A program made the translations under genes and the position numbers. A stretch of DNA of 43,129 nt from DAIRET01 sp036795455 (GTDB taxonomy: Bacteria > Bacteroidota > Ignavibacteria > Ignavibacteriales > Ignavibacteriaceae). The notes below the pieces were generated by a model. It was given only the letters and a program-made list of their open reading frames with translations. It made no database searches and had not been told where the DNA came from. Positions 25,704-35,857 of the stretch are shown piece by piece. Where the stretch lies: positions 1 to 43,129 of the forward strand of contig DAIRET010000007.1 of assembly GCA_036795455.1 (NCBI GenBank), in the 5' to 3' direction. How positions within the stretch are numbered: the first letter of the stretch is position 1; the number at the start of each line of letters is the position of its first letter.

Positions 25704-25909
25704 AAATTTTTTGAAATTGCTTCTGCAAATTAACGAGTTTTTCCGAATTATTTTGCGTTAAATTTATTGACGTCCGCATCAATGTAGCAGTACATGTTTT
25801 TCTGCTACTTTACAACCGGAAATTTTATCTCAAACTTGAATATGAATTCTTTCCCTGCTATGTTTAAAAAGTAACTATTTGAAAATCATTAAACGAATAC
25901 CGGTGAAAT

Positions 25910-28900
25910 ATGAAAACAAACAACAACAACCGATTTAATCTTTTCAATCTAAAAAACTTTTTTGTTCACGCAGCTTTCATTTTTTGTTCCTTCCTTTTTC
26001 TTAACGGATGCGAGCCGGGAAATACAGTTGAAGTTGAAAGTTTCAGCCCCGAAGGCGAAGTACCTACACTTGTAACTTTTACTGTCGAGTTTTCAGAAAA
26101 TCTTGCACCTGCCGATAAACAGGATGTCTGGTTATCCGATGAGTTCATAAAGTTTGAACCGAAAATAAAAGGGAAATTCAAATGGTTATCACCAAGCAAA
26201 CTCATTTTCTCGCCGGATGAAGCACTTGAACCTTCGCAATCATATAAAGCTGAAATAACAAAGAGCGTTTTATTCAACACAACGTTTTCGCCGGATTTCA
26301 AATCATACTCTTTTAATACTCCTTTGTTCGAAGCGAAAAAGGCGGATATTTTTTGGACTAACATTGCCAACCAGTATTACAAGTTGAGTGTTCAGGCAAA
26401 TTTACATTTTAATTATGCCGTCCTTCCCGACCAGCTAAAGAAATACATTGAAGTAAGAAACAACGGTAAAGTATTGAACGATTTTCACGTAGTTACTCAA
26501 AATTCTACCGACCTGGTTTCGATTAATCTTGGCGAAATACAGCAGACCGATAAAGAACAGAACGTTGTAATAACAGTTAAAAGAGGACTTGAAAGCGTTA
26601 CCGGCAAAGAGCCATTGAAAAAGAATATTGTTTTCAAATCAAAATTGCCGCCGATAACAGAACTTGAGATTACCGGGGCTGCTTCCGGGTTCGACGGCTC
26701 AACTGCGTGGATTGAAGTCGGCACAACACAAATGGTTGATGAGAAAACAGTAAAAAGTTTCGTTTCAGTTTATCCATCTAAAAACCTGAAATTTGCCTCA
26801 TTTGAAAACAGCTTTAAAATAGAAGGAGATTTTTCAAATCTGCAAACAATCGAACTTAAAATTAAACAGGGCTTGCAGGGACTTTACGGCGGAACTTTAA
26901 AGGAAGATTTCCAGGATGTTGTTTCTCTTGTTGATATTTCGCCGTCAATAAACTTTGCCGATAAAAAAGGAAGCTACCTGATGCTACGCGGTGAAAAAAA
27001 CCTGCAGATAAATGCCGTTAATGTTCCCGGAGTTGACATTGAGGTTTCGCAGGTTTTCAAAAACAACATTCTTTTCTTTTTAAGCCAGTTTAGCTACTAC
27101 GATTATTACGATGATTGGGGATACTATAATCCAAGTTATTATACGGGCAACTACGGAAGAGTTCTTTACAACGAAACTGTAAATCTTGAGAACCGCCGCA
27201 ACTGGCTTGAGAAATTCAGCGTTAATCTTAACCGGGTAGCTGAAGGCAAAATGAAAGGCATTTTCGTAATCAATGCTTACTCAACGGAAGAAAGATGGGT
27301 TAGTGACTCTAAAATAATTGCTCTTTCGGACCTTGCGATAATAGCAAAGAAATCGAGCAACGAGCTTGTAGTATTTATCAATTCAATTAAAGATGCCGAA
27401 CCGGTAGGAGACGTTGAAGTAAATTTAATTTCAACAAACAACCAGACTCTACTTTCCGGTAAAACAAACAAAGAAGGAATAGTACGATTCCTTGAGACGA
27501 AGTCTAAACTGGATGGATTTACTCCCGCAATTATTACAGCGGAGAAAGAGGATGATTTTAATTACATTGATTTGAAAAAGACTTTTATAGAAACCTCCCG
27601 TTTCAACGTTGAAGGTTCTCATGAAGTATCCGATAACTATTTAACTTTCATCTACCCGGATAGAGATATTTATCGTCCCGGGGAAACGGTTAATTTATCC
27701 GCAATAGTTAGAACTGCCGATGTAAAACTACCGGGCGATTTTCCCGTTATTGTAAAGGTGATTAACCCGCAGGGAAAAACATTCGAGGAGTTTAAAAAGA
27801 ATCTTGATAAGGAAGGCTCGTTCGAACTCTCTTTCCAAATGCCGGAGTATGCTCAAACCGGCGAATACGTAATTGAAGTTTACAGCGGAACAAGTATGTT
27901 GATCGGAGCGATCAAAATCAGCATAGAAGATTTTGTCCCGGATAAAATTAGGGTGAATGTTGCAACCGGTAAAAAGACAGCATTCCCGGGTGAAACGGTT
28001 CCCGTTAAATTAAATGCGGAATTTTTATTTGGGGCAAAAGCATCCGGTTTGAAATATGAAGCAAGTATTCAACTTAATCATAAACCGTACAGAAGCAAGC
28101 AATACAGCGATTTTGATTTTGCAAGTTACTCTACGCAGGATTCAAGGATTGAAAATGTTTTTCTTGACGGTATTCTTGATGAGCAGGGAAATGCCGACGT
28201 AAACTATATCGTCCCAACAGAGATTGAATCCGGTGGAATAGTGAATGGTAATGCTTACGTCTCTGTTTTCGATTTGACCGGGAGAACCGTTAGCCGTGTG
28301 GCGAATTTCGAAATCTTTACGAAAAAGAATTTTATAGGATTAAAACGAGCCGGTAGTTACTATAATGTGAACCAGCAAATCAACTTCCAGTTTGCCGCTG
28401 TTGATTACAAAGATCAACCTGTTAATAAATTTGACGCATCCGTATCACTTATCCGCTATGAGTGGCGGACGGTGTTGAAGAAAGATTATTCCGACCGCTA
28501 TTTCTATGCTTCGGAAGAAAAGGAGATAGTTGAGTGGGAAAGAGAAATCAACCTGAACGGCGGTAAAAAAGATTTTTCATTCGCCGTTTCAAAATCGGGC
28601 AAGTATGAATTACGCATTGCAAAGAAAGGAGATAAAAATTATGTAAAGTCTTCATTCTATGCTTACGGGTGGACGAGTACAACAGCATCTTCTTTTGAAG
28701 TTGATAAAGAAGGACGTGTAGAAATTGTTTTCGATAAAGAAACTTATAAACCGGGAGATAAAGCAAAAGTTCTGTTCATCGGACCTTTTTCAGGTAAGCT
28801 GCTTGTTACGGTCGATAAAAACGGAGTTCTTTACAACAAGTATATCAACATGGAAAACAATTCGGCACGAATGGAAATACCGATATTCGATACTTATATG

Positions 28901-31351
28901 CCGAACGTTTACGTTACTGCTACTCTGTTCAAAAAACACGGAGTGGATAATACAACGCCGTTTTTAGTGGGTCACGGGTTTGCTTCAATGAAAGTTGATA
29001 AGCAGGGGAACAAACTACCGGTTGAGATTACGGCTCCAACAAAAATAAAACCGAATTCAAAGCATGAGATAGTAATTAAAACAATTCCGTCAAGGAATGT
29101 TCACGTTACGCTTGCCGCAGTTGATGAAGGAATTTTACAGATTAAGAACTTCGTTACACCCGACCCTTACGGCTTTATGTATGCTAAACGCTCACTCAAG
29201 GTTGAGAGTTATAATTTATACAAACTACTGCTGCCTGAAATTCTATCGCTTCGTTCTTCCACGGGGGGTGATGAAATGGGGATGGAGCAGTTCAGAAAGA
29301 GAACAAATCCAATCACTACGAAGAGATTTAACCAGTTTGCATATTGGAGTGGAGTTAGAAAAACGGATGCAAACGGAATAGTACGAATACCGTTAAACAT
29401 GAATCAGTTCAACGGGGAAGTCCGCTTGATGGCCGTTGCTTATACAGGTTCAAGATTCGGCTCTGCTGAAAGAAGTATAAAAGTTGCCGATGATCTGATT
29501 ATCGAACCTGAAATGCCGAGATTCCTTGCAACGAACGATAATTTGTCGGGAACGGTTACGTTGGTAAATACAACTTCGACGAAAGGAGAAGTTACTGTAT
29601 CAATTAAAACGGGGGGTCCGGTTACACTTGCTTCGGCATCTTCACAAAAGGTAACCGTAAATGCAAACTCTACGAAGCCGGTCAACTTTACTCTCAAGAC
29701 CGGGGCGGTTACAGGAAAAGGTAAAGTAATAATCGAAACTGCGGGTATAGCAAAAGTTAAAGAAGAGATTGATATTGCAATAAGACCCGTATCGCCGCTT
29801 GTTGTAGAGTCCGGTTCAAGTACTATTACCGCCGGTAAGGATTTACAAATAAAAATACCGGGTAATTTTATTGAGGGAACCCAGAACAGCAAAATTACAA
29901 TTAGTAAATTTCCGGCAATAAAGTTTGCCAAATATCTTAAAAACTTAATAAACTATCCTTACGGCTGTATTGAACAGACAGTATCAACAGCATTTCCTCA
30001 ATTGTACCTTGAGGAACTTGCAAAGCTTGCATCACCGGAAAGTTTTACAACAAACTCTCCATCTTTTTACGTTAAAGAAGCAATAAAGAAAGTTGAATCG
30101 ATGCAGTTGTATGACGGTTCACTATCTTATTGGCCAGGGGAGCCGATGACAAGCTGGTGGGGAAGCGTTTATGCCGCACACTTCTTACTCGAAGCTAAAA
30201 AGGCGGGATTTGCGGTCTCCCAGCCGGTGCTGAATCGTCTGCTTGCTTATGTCGCAAAGAGAGCAAAAGAATACAGTACATACGAGTATGTTTCTTACCA
30301 GGGAAATTCCCGTGTACTGCGAACAGCAGCGAACAAAGAGATATTATACTCTCTGTATGTTCTAGCTTTGGCGGGACGGGGTGATATTTCATCAATGAAT
30401 TATTACAAGGCAAGACCACAATTGATTACCGGCGACAGCAAGTATTTCCTTGCAGGCGCTTACGCATTGATGGGACAATGGAATTCATATTATCAAATAA
30501 TTCCGAAAAAGTTCACACCGGAAAAAACAGTACGTGAGACGGGGGGCTCTTTTGATTCCGAAATTAGAGCGAACGCAATTATGCTTAATATCCTTTTCGA
30601 TATAGAACCGGGTAATTCGATGATTCCTTCTATGGTAAAATACCTGGCTGGATTTGGTGATAGACTTTACTCAACACAGGAGCAGTCTTTCTTCTTCCTT
30701 GCGATGGGAAAAGCCGCCCGTAAAGCTGCCGATTCCAAAATCAAAGCCGATATTGTGGTTGATGGTAAAACATTGAAAAGTTATACCGGGCAGGATTTAA
30801 CAATTTCTAATAATACGTTGAACGGAAAAACCGTTACCATCAAAGCCGCCGGAAAAGGAGAGGTTTATCTATTCTGGAGCAGCGAAGGAATTAAGAAAGG
30901 GGGAGTAGTTCAAGAGAAGGATAAATTCATGTCGGTTCGAAGAGAGTTTTACGACTACCGTACAGGACAGAGAATTAATGATAATACTTTTAAGCAGGGA
31001 CAAATGATTGTGGCTAAACTTGTATTAACCGCAGAAAGCCGGTCCGCCGAAAACATTGTAATTACGGATATGCTGCCTGCATGTTTTGAAATTGAAAACC
31101 CGCGTCTTTCCGCTCTTTCGGGAAGCAATTGGAATAATTCATCTTTGAATGTACAATACGTTGATATAAGAGATGACAGGTTGCTGTTGTTTACAAATCT
31201 TGATGCAAACAGTTCAAAAGATTTTTACTATTTATTACGTGTTGTTAATGCAGGCAGTTTCAGTTTACCCGTAATATCAGCCGAAGCAATGTACGACCCT
31301 GAAATTAATTCTTATAACGGAGCGGGAAGGGTTAGCGTTAGTAAATATTAA
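25910..31351 (+). CDS. thioester alpha-2-macroglobulin lipoprotein
   Basis: 1813 residues. A signal peptide ends in lipobox LNGC (Cys34), so the protein is membrane anchored. Macroglobulin-like beta domains fill residues ~40-1080 (for example NLEKTF-type strands and YIVPTEIESGGIV). The segment around 1115-1150 is flexible and may be the protease bait. FNGEVRLMAVAYTGSRFG near 1165 leads into the complement-like domain. The thioester motif C-I-E-Q lies at 1353-1356 in YPYGCIEQTVSTAFP, followed by the alpha-helical barrel and a C-terminal sandwich. Bacterial macroglobulins trap attacking proteases and are often paired with PbpC; no pbpC is seen here. The intact CxEQ indicates an active trap. Confidence 0.94.
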   Translation: MKTNNNNRFNLFNLKNFFVHAAFIFCSFLFLNGCEPGNTVEVESFSPEGEVPTLVTFTVEFSENLAPADKQDVWLSDEFIKFEPKIKGKFKWLSPSKLIFSPDEALEPSQSYKAEITKSVLFNTTFSPDFKSYSFNTPLFEAKKADIFWTNIANQYYKLSVQANLHFNYAVLPDQLKKYIEVRNNGKVLNDFHVVTQNSTDLVSINLGEIQQTDKEQNVVITVKRGLESVTGKEPLKKNIVFKSKLPPITELEITGAASGFDGSTAWIEVGTTQMVDEKTVKSFVSVYPSKNLKFASFENSFKIEGDFSNLQTIELKIKQGLQGLYGGTLKEDFQDVVSLVDISPSINFADKKGSYLMLRGEKNLQINAVNVPGVDIEVSQVFKNNILFFLSQFSYYDYYDDWGYYNPSYYTGNYGRVLYNETVNLENRRNWLEKFSVNLNRVAEGKMKGIFVINAYSTEERWVSDSKIIALSDLAIIAKKSSNELVVFINSIKDAEPVGDVEVNLISTNNQTLLSGKTNKEGIVRFLETKSKLDGFTPAIITAEKEDDFNYIDLKKTFIETSRFNVEGSHEVSDNYLTFIYPDRDIYRPGETVNLSAIVRTADVKLPGDFPVIVKVINPQGKTFEEFKKNLDKEGSFELSFQMPEYAQTGEYVIEVYSGTSMLIGAIKISIEDFVPDKIRVNVATGKKTAFPGETVPVKLNAEFLFGAKASGLKYEASIQLNHKPYRSKQYSDFDFASYSTQDSRIENVFLDGILDEQGNADVNYIVPTEIESGGIVNGNAYVSVFDLTGRTVSRVANFEIFTKKNFIGLKRAGSYYNVNQQINFQFAAVDYKDQPVNKFDASVSLIRYEWRTVLKKDYSDRYFYASEEKEIVEWEREINLNGGKKDFSFAVSKSGKYELRIAKKGDKNYVKSSFYAYGWTSTTASSFEVDKEGRVEIVFDKETYKPGDKAKVLFIGPFSGKLLVTVDKNGVLYNKYINMENNSARMEIPIFDTYMPNVYVTATLFKKHGVDNTTPFLVGHGFASMKVDKQGNKLPVEITAPTKIKPNSKHEIVIKTIPSRNVHVTLAAVDEGILQIKNFVTPDPYGFMYAKRSLKVESYNLYKLLLPEILSLRSSTGGDEMGMEQFRKRTNPITTKRFNQFAYWSGVRKTDANGIVRIPLNMNQFNGEVRLMAVAYTGSRFGSAERSIKVADDLIIEPEMPRFLATNDNLSGTVTLVNTTSTKGEVTVSIKTGGPVTLASASSQKVTVNANSTKPVNFTLKTGAVTGKGKVIIETAGIAKVKEEIDIAIRPVSPLVVESGSSTITAGKDLQIKIPGNFIEGTQNSKITISKFPAIKFAKYLKNLINYPYGCIEQTVSTAFPQLYLEELAKLASPESFTTNSPSFYVKEAIKKVESMQLYDGSLSYWPGEPMTSWWGSVYAAHFLLEAKKAGFAVSQPVLNRLLAYVAKRAKEYSTYEYVSYQGNSRVLRTAANKEILYSLYVLALAGRGDISSMNYYKARPQLITGDSKYFLAGAYALMGQWNSYYQIIPKKFTPEKTVRETGGSFDSEIRANAIMLNILFDIEPGNSMIPSMVKYLAGFGDRLYSTQEQSFFFLAMGKAARKAADSKIKADIVVDGKTLKSYTGQDLTISNNTLNGKTVTIKAAGKGEVYLFWSSEGIKKGGVVQEKDKFMSVRREFYDYRTGQRINDNTFKQGQMIVAKLVLTAESRSAENIVITDMLPACFEIENPRLSALSGSNWNNSSLNVQYVDIRDDRLLLFTNLDANSSKDFYYLLRVVNAGSFSLPVISAEAMYDPEINSYNGAGRVSVSKY

Positions 31352-31404
31352 ACAAAATGTAATATTTATTATTTTGAAGATGGGTAACAAATTGCGGGAT
31401 TTGT

Positions 31405-31761
31405 TATTATCGGTTAAAGCAAGTAGACTTCAATGGTGATTTTACATACTCAAATACAATAGAAGTTACAATCGGGTTACCGGAAGAGTATTCTCTTTCT
31501 CAAAACTACTCGAACCCTTTTAACCCGGTAACTACAATAAAGTATACGATACCGTCAAACGTCAACAGTGAGCTGTCAAACGTGAAAATTGTTGTATTCG
31601 ATATGCTTGGAAAAGTTATGACCGAATTTGTAAACGAGTTTAAAGAACCCGGCACGTACGAAGTAAAATATGACGCTTCACGGCTTACCTCAGGAGTATA
31701 TTTTTATCGTTTAATTTCAGGCTCTTTCATTGATACAAAAAAAATGATGCTGCTTCGATAA
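31405..31761 (+). pseudogene. orphan T9SS sorting domain, start missing
   Basis: The frame reads YYRLKQVDFNGDFTYSN, then QNYSNPFNPVTTI and ends KKMMLLR-stop, 118 residues. There is no start codon: upstream the frame runs into a TGA at 31375. It aligns end to end with the last 118 residues of the Kelch-like protein (33212-33568), with 312 of 360 bases identical over 31402-31761 by hand count and 84 bases identical without a break (31426-31509 against 33233-33316). The N-P motif has Ser for Pro (NYSNPF). It is a remnant of a T9SS gene or a spare sorting-domain cassette. Confidence 0.8.
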
Positions 31762-31786
31762 CCATTTTTCTGGCGAAGCAATTTTA

Positions 31787-31836
31787 TCGGGAGAATGATA
31801 GACTTTTATTGTTGGTTATTCTCCCGAAAATTTTTA
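31787..31836 (+). terminator. intrinsic terminator after the orphan sorting domain
   Basis: TCGGGAGAAT (31787-31796) pairs with ATTCTCCCGA (31818-31827), followed by AAAATTTTT. Confidence 0.8.
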
Positions 31837-31951
31837 AGTCGTTTTTACAAATGAAAAAGAATTTAAACCTCTATTGCTATTCTCTGCTTTCTTACTTAAT
31901 TTTTCTTGTCATTTTAAATAAATATAATCCCACTAAACTAAAAGGAGTTTT

Positions 31952-33568
31952 ATGATGAATCGGTTACTTCTTTCTTTGTTTTTCGTGTTATTTGCTTCTT
32001 TAATAATGGCTCAGGTGGAAACGGGCGAATACAGCATTGCTGATGTAGAAGCCCACGGTCTTATAGGTTCAACAAGTCCTATAATCAAAACAGAATCAAT
32101 TCTTGACAGCACCACATGGACAAGCACTACTTCTGCTCCAAACAGTTTCGGTAGAATGGTCGCAGGCGTTATCGGTGATTACATTTATGTATTTACCGGG
32201 CAAAATTCGACATCACTGGCGTTGGCGTATCACATTCCTACTAAAACCTGGATAAACTCAACTCCATGTTCGGCACCAGGCTACAATGCCGCCTACTGCG
32301 TTGCCCGCGGTGAATTATATAAACTATCCGGTTCGGGTTCAATTAATGTATTTGAAAAATTTACACCGGATAACAATGGTACGGGAGTTTGGTCGAATCT
32401 TACCTCACCTGCTACTACATTGCTTGCCGCACAAAACTCTATTGTGTTTGATGGAAATGATTTTATATATGCAAGCAGCGCAGATTACTCAACACCAACT
32501 ACTTCTTACTTCGGTAGGTATAGTGTCTCGTCGGATACGTGGACGATGCTTACAGGTGCACCTCAACCGAAAAGATATGCGGGAATGGCAGCCGTTCAAG
32601 GCAAAATTTATTTGATTGGAGGTTTGGTCCCAACCGGTGTTGATCCGAAAGCCTGCCAGGTATATGACCCCGCAACATCGGCGTGGAGTGCAATTGCACC
32701 GACACCGGAAGATATTAATTTCAGTAAATGGTCGGTTACTTCAGACGGAACTTATATCTGGTTGATTGGTTCAGGCGGAGGCTATTCAGGCTATTCTTCG
32801 TCAAATAAAGTTTACTTTTATGATCCTACTGCAAATACATGGACTCTTGAAAGTCTTCTTCCCGCTGAAAAAGGATTAGCTCTCGGTTTGTTTATGATAG
32901 GTCATAACAAATTATTCTGGGGCGGCGGAAATACCGGAGGAGCCGGAACTGCATATACAAACACATGCTGGGAGGGAACCGGCGGAATTTATATCCCGGT
33001 TGAATTACTTTCATTCTCTTACGAAGTTTCAGGCACAGAGATTACATTAAATTGGTCAACTGCAACAGAAACAAACAACGCATACTTTGAAATCGAAAGA
33101 AGTATAAATAATGTAGTTTTTGTTCCGTTGGCAAAAGTTACCGGAAATGGAACAACAACATCCATTCACTCCTACTCATATTCGGAGAAACTGGATAAAC
33201 CGGGCAGCTATTACTACCGGTTAAAACAAGTTGACTTCAATGGTGATTTTACATACTCAAATACAATAGAAGTTACAATCGGGTTACCGGAAGAGTATTC
33301 TCTTTCTCAAAACTACCCGAACCCTTTTAACCCGGCAACTACAATAAAGTATACGATACCGTCAAATGTCAACAGTGGGTTGTCAAACGTGAAAATTGTT
33401 GTGTTCGATATGCTTGGAAAAGTTGTGACCGAACTTGTGAATGAGTTTAAAGAACCGGGAACTTATGAAGTTACTCTTGATGCTTCACAACTTACTTCGG
33501 GAGTATATTTCTATCGCTTAATAACGGATGGTTTTCTTGAAACAAAGAAAATGACCTTGTTACGTTAA
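31952..33568 (+). CDS. T9SS-secreted Kelch-like repeat protein
   Basis: 538 residues. AAAGGAG lies 5 bases upstream of the ATG pair; the first ATG is used here. A signal peptide ends near LIMAQ. Kelch-type blades follow: DYIYVFTGQNS, GELYKLSGSGSINVFEKF, QPKRYAGMAAVQGKIYLIGG and YIWLIGSGGG. At about residue 350 comes IPVELLSFSYEVSGTEITLN, the linker found in many proteins of this group, then a T9SS type A domain (SLSQNYPNPFNPATTI to MTLLR). It is exported through T9SS and attached to or released from the surface; ligand unknown. Confidence 0.9.
   Translation: MMNRLLLSLFFVLFASLIMAQVETGEYSIADVEAHGLIGSTSPIIKTESILDSTTWTSTTSAPNSFGRMVAGVIGDYIYVFTGQNSTSLALAYHIPTKTWINSTPCSAPGYNAAYCVARGELYKLSGSGSINVFEKFTPDNNGTGVWSNLTSPATTLLAAQNSIVFDGNDFIYASSADYSTPTTSYFGRYSVSSDTWTMLTGAPQPKRYAGMAAVQGKIYLIGGLVPTGVDPKACQVYDPATSAWSAIAPTPEDINFSKWSVTSDGTYIWLIGSGGGYSGYSSSNKVYFYDPTANTWTLESLLPAEKGLALGLFMIGHNKLFWGGGNTGGAGTAYTNTCWEGTGGIYIPVELLSFSYEVSGTEITLNWSTATETNNAYFEIERSINNVVFVPLAKVTGNGTTTSIHSYSYSEKLDKPGSYYYRLKQVDFNGDFTYSNTIEVTIGLPEEYSLSQNYPNPFNPATTIKYTIPSNVNSGLSNVKIVVFDMLGKVVTELVNEFKEPGTYEVTLDASQLTSGVYFYRLITDGFLETKKMTLLR
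33209..33568 (+). repeat. T9SS tail module, copy in the Kelch-like gene
   Basis: Matches the orphan tail at 31402-31761 over its full length and matches 34848-34974 over its first 127 bp with three differences by eye. The identity includes the linker and the N-Y-P-N-P-F-N-P start of the sorting domain. Confidence 0.75.
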
Positions 33569-33591
33569 AGATTATTTTCTTAAATTTATTA

Positions 33592-33623
33592 CGGGATTCT
33601 AACAATATGATTATAGAATCCCG
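33592..33623 (+). terminator. intrinsic terminator of the Kelch-like gene
   Basis: CGGGATTCTA (33592-33601) pairs with TAGAATCCCG (33614-33623) around a 12-nt loop, followed by GCATTTTAAA. Confidence 0.75.
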
Positions 33624-33677
33624 GCATTTTAAACAACATTGACGGTTGATAGTCAATAGTAGTTAAAGGAGATTGTT

Positions 33678-35192
33678 ATGAAATCACTTTGTTTTCTTTT
33701 TTCGCTTTTTATAATTGCTTCAACAGTAACAAATGCTCAATGGTTTCCGCAAATAAGTGGAACTACCGAAGACATTAACGATGTGCATTTTGTTAATACA
33801 AGCCTCGGGTGGGCTTGCGGTGATAATGGAAAGATTATTAAAACAACAAACAGCGGCTTCAATTGGTTCGATCAAAATCCGTCTACATCAGTGAGTTTGA
33901 AAAATATCTCCTTTGTCGATCCAAACAATGGATGGACGTGCGGAGGAAATCAGTTGTTTAGAACTACTGATGGAGGTTTAACATGGAGTAGTTATTCTTT
34001 TTCAACAGGCAGTTCGGTAATCGAAATTCAGTTTGTGAATGAGAGCACTGGTTGGGTGATAATAAATTCGTCAAACTTAGGAGAAGTTTTCAAAACCACC
34101 AATGGAGGAACAGATTGGTCGCTTCAATATCAAACATCGAACAGTAGTTACGAAGGTTTGTTTTTCTTGAATTCTAATTATGGCTGGGTATCAACTCTCC
34201 AGGGAATCCTAAAAACAACCAACGGAGGAAACAATTGGACGGCGCACGCATCAGAGCTAAGCGGCTCGCCGATGTGTCTCCGTTTTACAGATATTCAAAC
34301 CGGATGGTTAAGCCACAACACTTTAGGGAGCTATACAATTTCCAAAACAACAGATGGAGGAATAACATGGATAAATCAAAAAAGTGAAAGCTCAAAATAT
34401 GTCGAGTCAATTCATTTTATTGATTCCAATACAGGATTTGCTGCTGGCTGGCAAATGTTTACTCCCCCAAATAATTCTCAAGGATTTGTTCTTAAAACAA
34501 CCGATGGAGGAGTAAGCTGGATTGAACAATATAAAGAAGCCGGGACCATTAATTCAGTTTCCTTTGCAAATGACTTAATAGGTTGGGCAGTCGGCAGCGA
34601 TGGAGTGATTATCTACACGTCTAACGGTGGAATCCCCGTTGAACTAACTTCATTTACTGCTACAGCAAATAATAAAAAAGTTACACTCTGCTGGTCAACT
34701 GCAACTGAGACGAATAATAAAGGATTTGAAATCGAAAGATCAAACGATAAACATATTTGGGAAAAAATCGGTTTCGTAAATGGACACGGTACAGTTACCG
34801 AGCCCAAGAATTATTCTTTCGAAGATTTAACAATCATTAGCGATGTTTATTACTACCGGTTAAAACAAGTTGACTTCAATGGTGATTTTACATACTCAAA
34901 GACAATAGAAGTTACAATCGGGTTACCGAAAGAGTATTCTCTTTCTCAAAACTACCCGAACCCTTTCAACCCGGTAACAACGATTAATTATCAAATACCG
35001 AAAGACGGGTTTGTATCGTTAAAGGTTTACGATATACTCGGTAAAGAGATTGCAACTCTTGTAAACAGTGATAAAGCACAGGGAAAATACACTGTAGAAT
35101 TTGACGGAAGCAGGTTCGCAAGCGGGATGTACATCTACAAACTTCAAAGCGGAGATTTTGTAGAAACCCGCAAAATGATGCTACTGAAGTAA
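33678..35192 (+). CDS. T9SS-secreted YCF48/BNR-like propeller protein
   Basis: 504 residues with a good AAAGGAG ribosome-binding site. A signal peptide ends near VTNAQ. Six repeats of the form (K/R)-T-T-(D/N)-G-G-x-x-W are visible, for example KTTNSGFNW, RTTDGGLTW, KTTNGGTDW, KTTNGGNNW, KTTDGGITW and KTTDGGVSW. They mark a YCF48/sialidase-like beta-propeller. IPVELTSFTATANNKKVTLC starts the linker, and a T9SS type A domain (QNYPNPFNPVTTI to MMLLK) ends it. The repeats do not show sialidase catalytic residues. Confidence 0.9.
   Translation: MKSLCFLFSLFIIASTVTNAQWFPQISGTTEDINDVHFVNTSLGWACGDNGKIIKTTNSGFNWFDQNPSTSVSLKNISFVDPNNGWTCGGNQLFRTTDGGLTWSSYSFSTGSSVIEIQFVNESTGWVIINSSNLGEVFKTTNGGTDWSLQYQTSNSSYEGLFFLNSNYGWVSTLQGILKTTNGGNNWTAHASELSGSPMCLRFTDIQTGWLSHNTLGSYTISKTTDGGITWINQKSESSKYVESIHFIDSNTGFAAGWQMFTPPNNSQGFVLKTTDGGVSWIEQYKEAGTINSVSFANDLIGWAVGSDGVIIYTSNGGIPVELTSFTATANNKKVTLCWSTATETNNKGFEIERSNDKHIWEKIGFVNGHGTVTEPKNYSFEDLTIISDVYYYRLKQVDFNGDFTYSKTIEVTIGLPKEYSLSQNYPNPFNPVTTINYQIPKDGFVSLKVYDILGKEIATLVNSDKAQGKYTVEFDGSRFASGMYIYKLQSGDFVETRKMMLLK
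34848..34974 (+). repeat. T9SS tail module, copy in the YCF48-like gene
   Basis: 127 bp that differ from 33209-33335 at only three positions. Downstream the two sorting domains diverge at once, so identity stops inside the coding region, just after the N-P-F-N-P codons. Confidence 0.75.
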
Positions 35193-35211
35193 TTCTGGGT
35201 ATATTTTAATC

Positions 35212-35250
35212 TTCGGGGTTAACCTTGTTTTCATGAAGTTTAACCCCGAA
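35212..35250. terminator. bidirectional terminator between YCF48-like gene and tetR
   Basis: TTCGGGGTTAA (35212-35222) pairs perfectly with TTAACCCCGAA (35240-35250). The flanking genes converge here. Confidence 0.85.
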
Positions 35251-35266
35251 TTAATCAATCGGAAAT

Positions 35267-35857
35267 TCAAACCTTCAGTACATTTTTCAATTGAATGTTT
35301 GAAAGAGCAAAGAACTCCTTAAATGATGACGGTTGCTTTCTGTTTAAGTAAAACAGAAGCAGTCCGTGTACAACAAACTTTAACTCTCCTTTTTTCAGTT
35401 CGGCTTCATCATTACTGAATAATTTGTTGTCAACACAATGTTGCCATTCTTCGTTACACAAATCATCAAGCAGTCTATAGATCATCTCGATAGTTGGCTG
35501 CTTGTCTGCTAAGTCGGAAGTCTTCTCTAAAAAGAAGAGTTCAAATACACCGGGATATTGAATATAGTATTTGATATATGCTTTGGCGATTCCTTCGATT
35601 TTTTCAAGTCCGCGTGGCAAACTCTCTGTTTCACTTTTCACGGTTTGAATACACTCATCCCGGAAATCTTTAACGCACTCAAAAATTAAATCCCTTACAT
35701 CCTTAAAGTAGTTGTACAAAGTTGCGTACGAATACCCTGCTCTGTCGGCAATATTTCGAACATTAACACACTTCAGTCCTTCTCCCCGTAAAATTTCCGA
35801 AGCAGCGTTGATAAAATATCTTTTTATTCTTTCCTCTTGTATTGTTTTTTTGTCCAT
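35267..35857 (-). CDS. TetR/AcrR family transcriptional regulator
   Basis: 196 residues from ATG 35857 (another in-frame ATG lies at 35869). The N-terminal helix-turn-helix is clear: AASEILRGEGLKCVNVRNIA, then GYSYATLYNYFKD. The C-terminal ligand domain (KAYIKYYIQYPGVFELFFLE) is of the type that binds small hydrophobic compounds. TetR regulators often repress their own promoter; two TTAACA/TGTTAA dyads at and just upstream of the start (35858-35865 and 35878-35892) are the natural operator candidates. No efflux pump or enzyme partner is adjacent, so the target is unknown. Confidence 0.9.
   Translation of the reverse strand: MDKKTIQEERIKRYFINAASEILRGEGLKCVNVRNIADRAGYSYATLYNYFKDVRDLIFECVKDFRDECIQTVKSETESLPRGLEKIEGIAKAYIKYYIQYPGVFELFFLEKTSDLADKQPTIEMIYRLLDDLCNEEWQHCVDNKLFSNDEAELKKGELKFVVHGLLLFYLNRKQPSSFKEFFALSNIQLKNVLKV

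Noticed and set aside
25579..25782. Minus-strand frame of 67 codons over the tRNA
   Set aside because: It is translation of the tRNA-Arg gene and its flanks.
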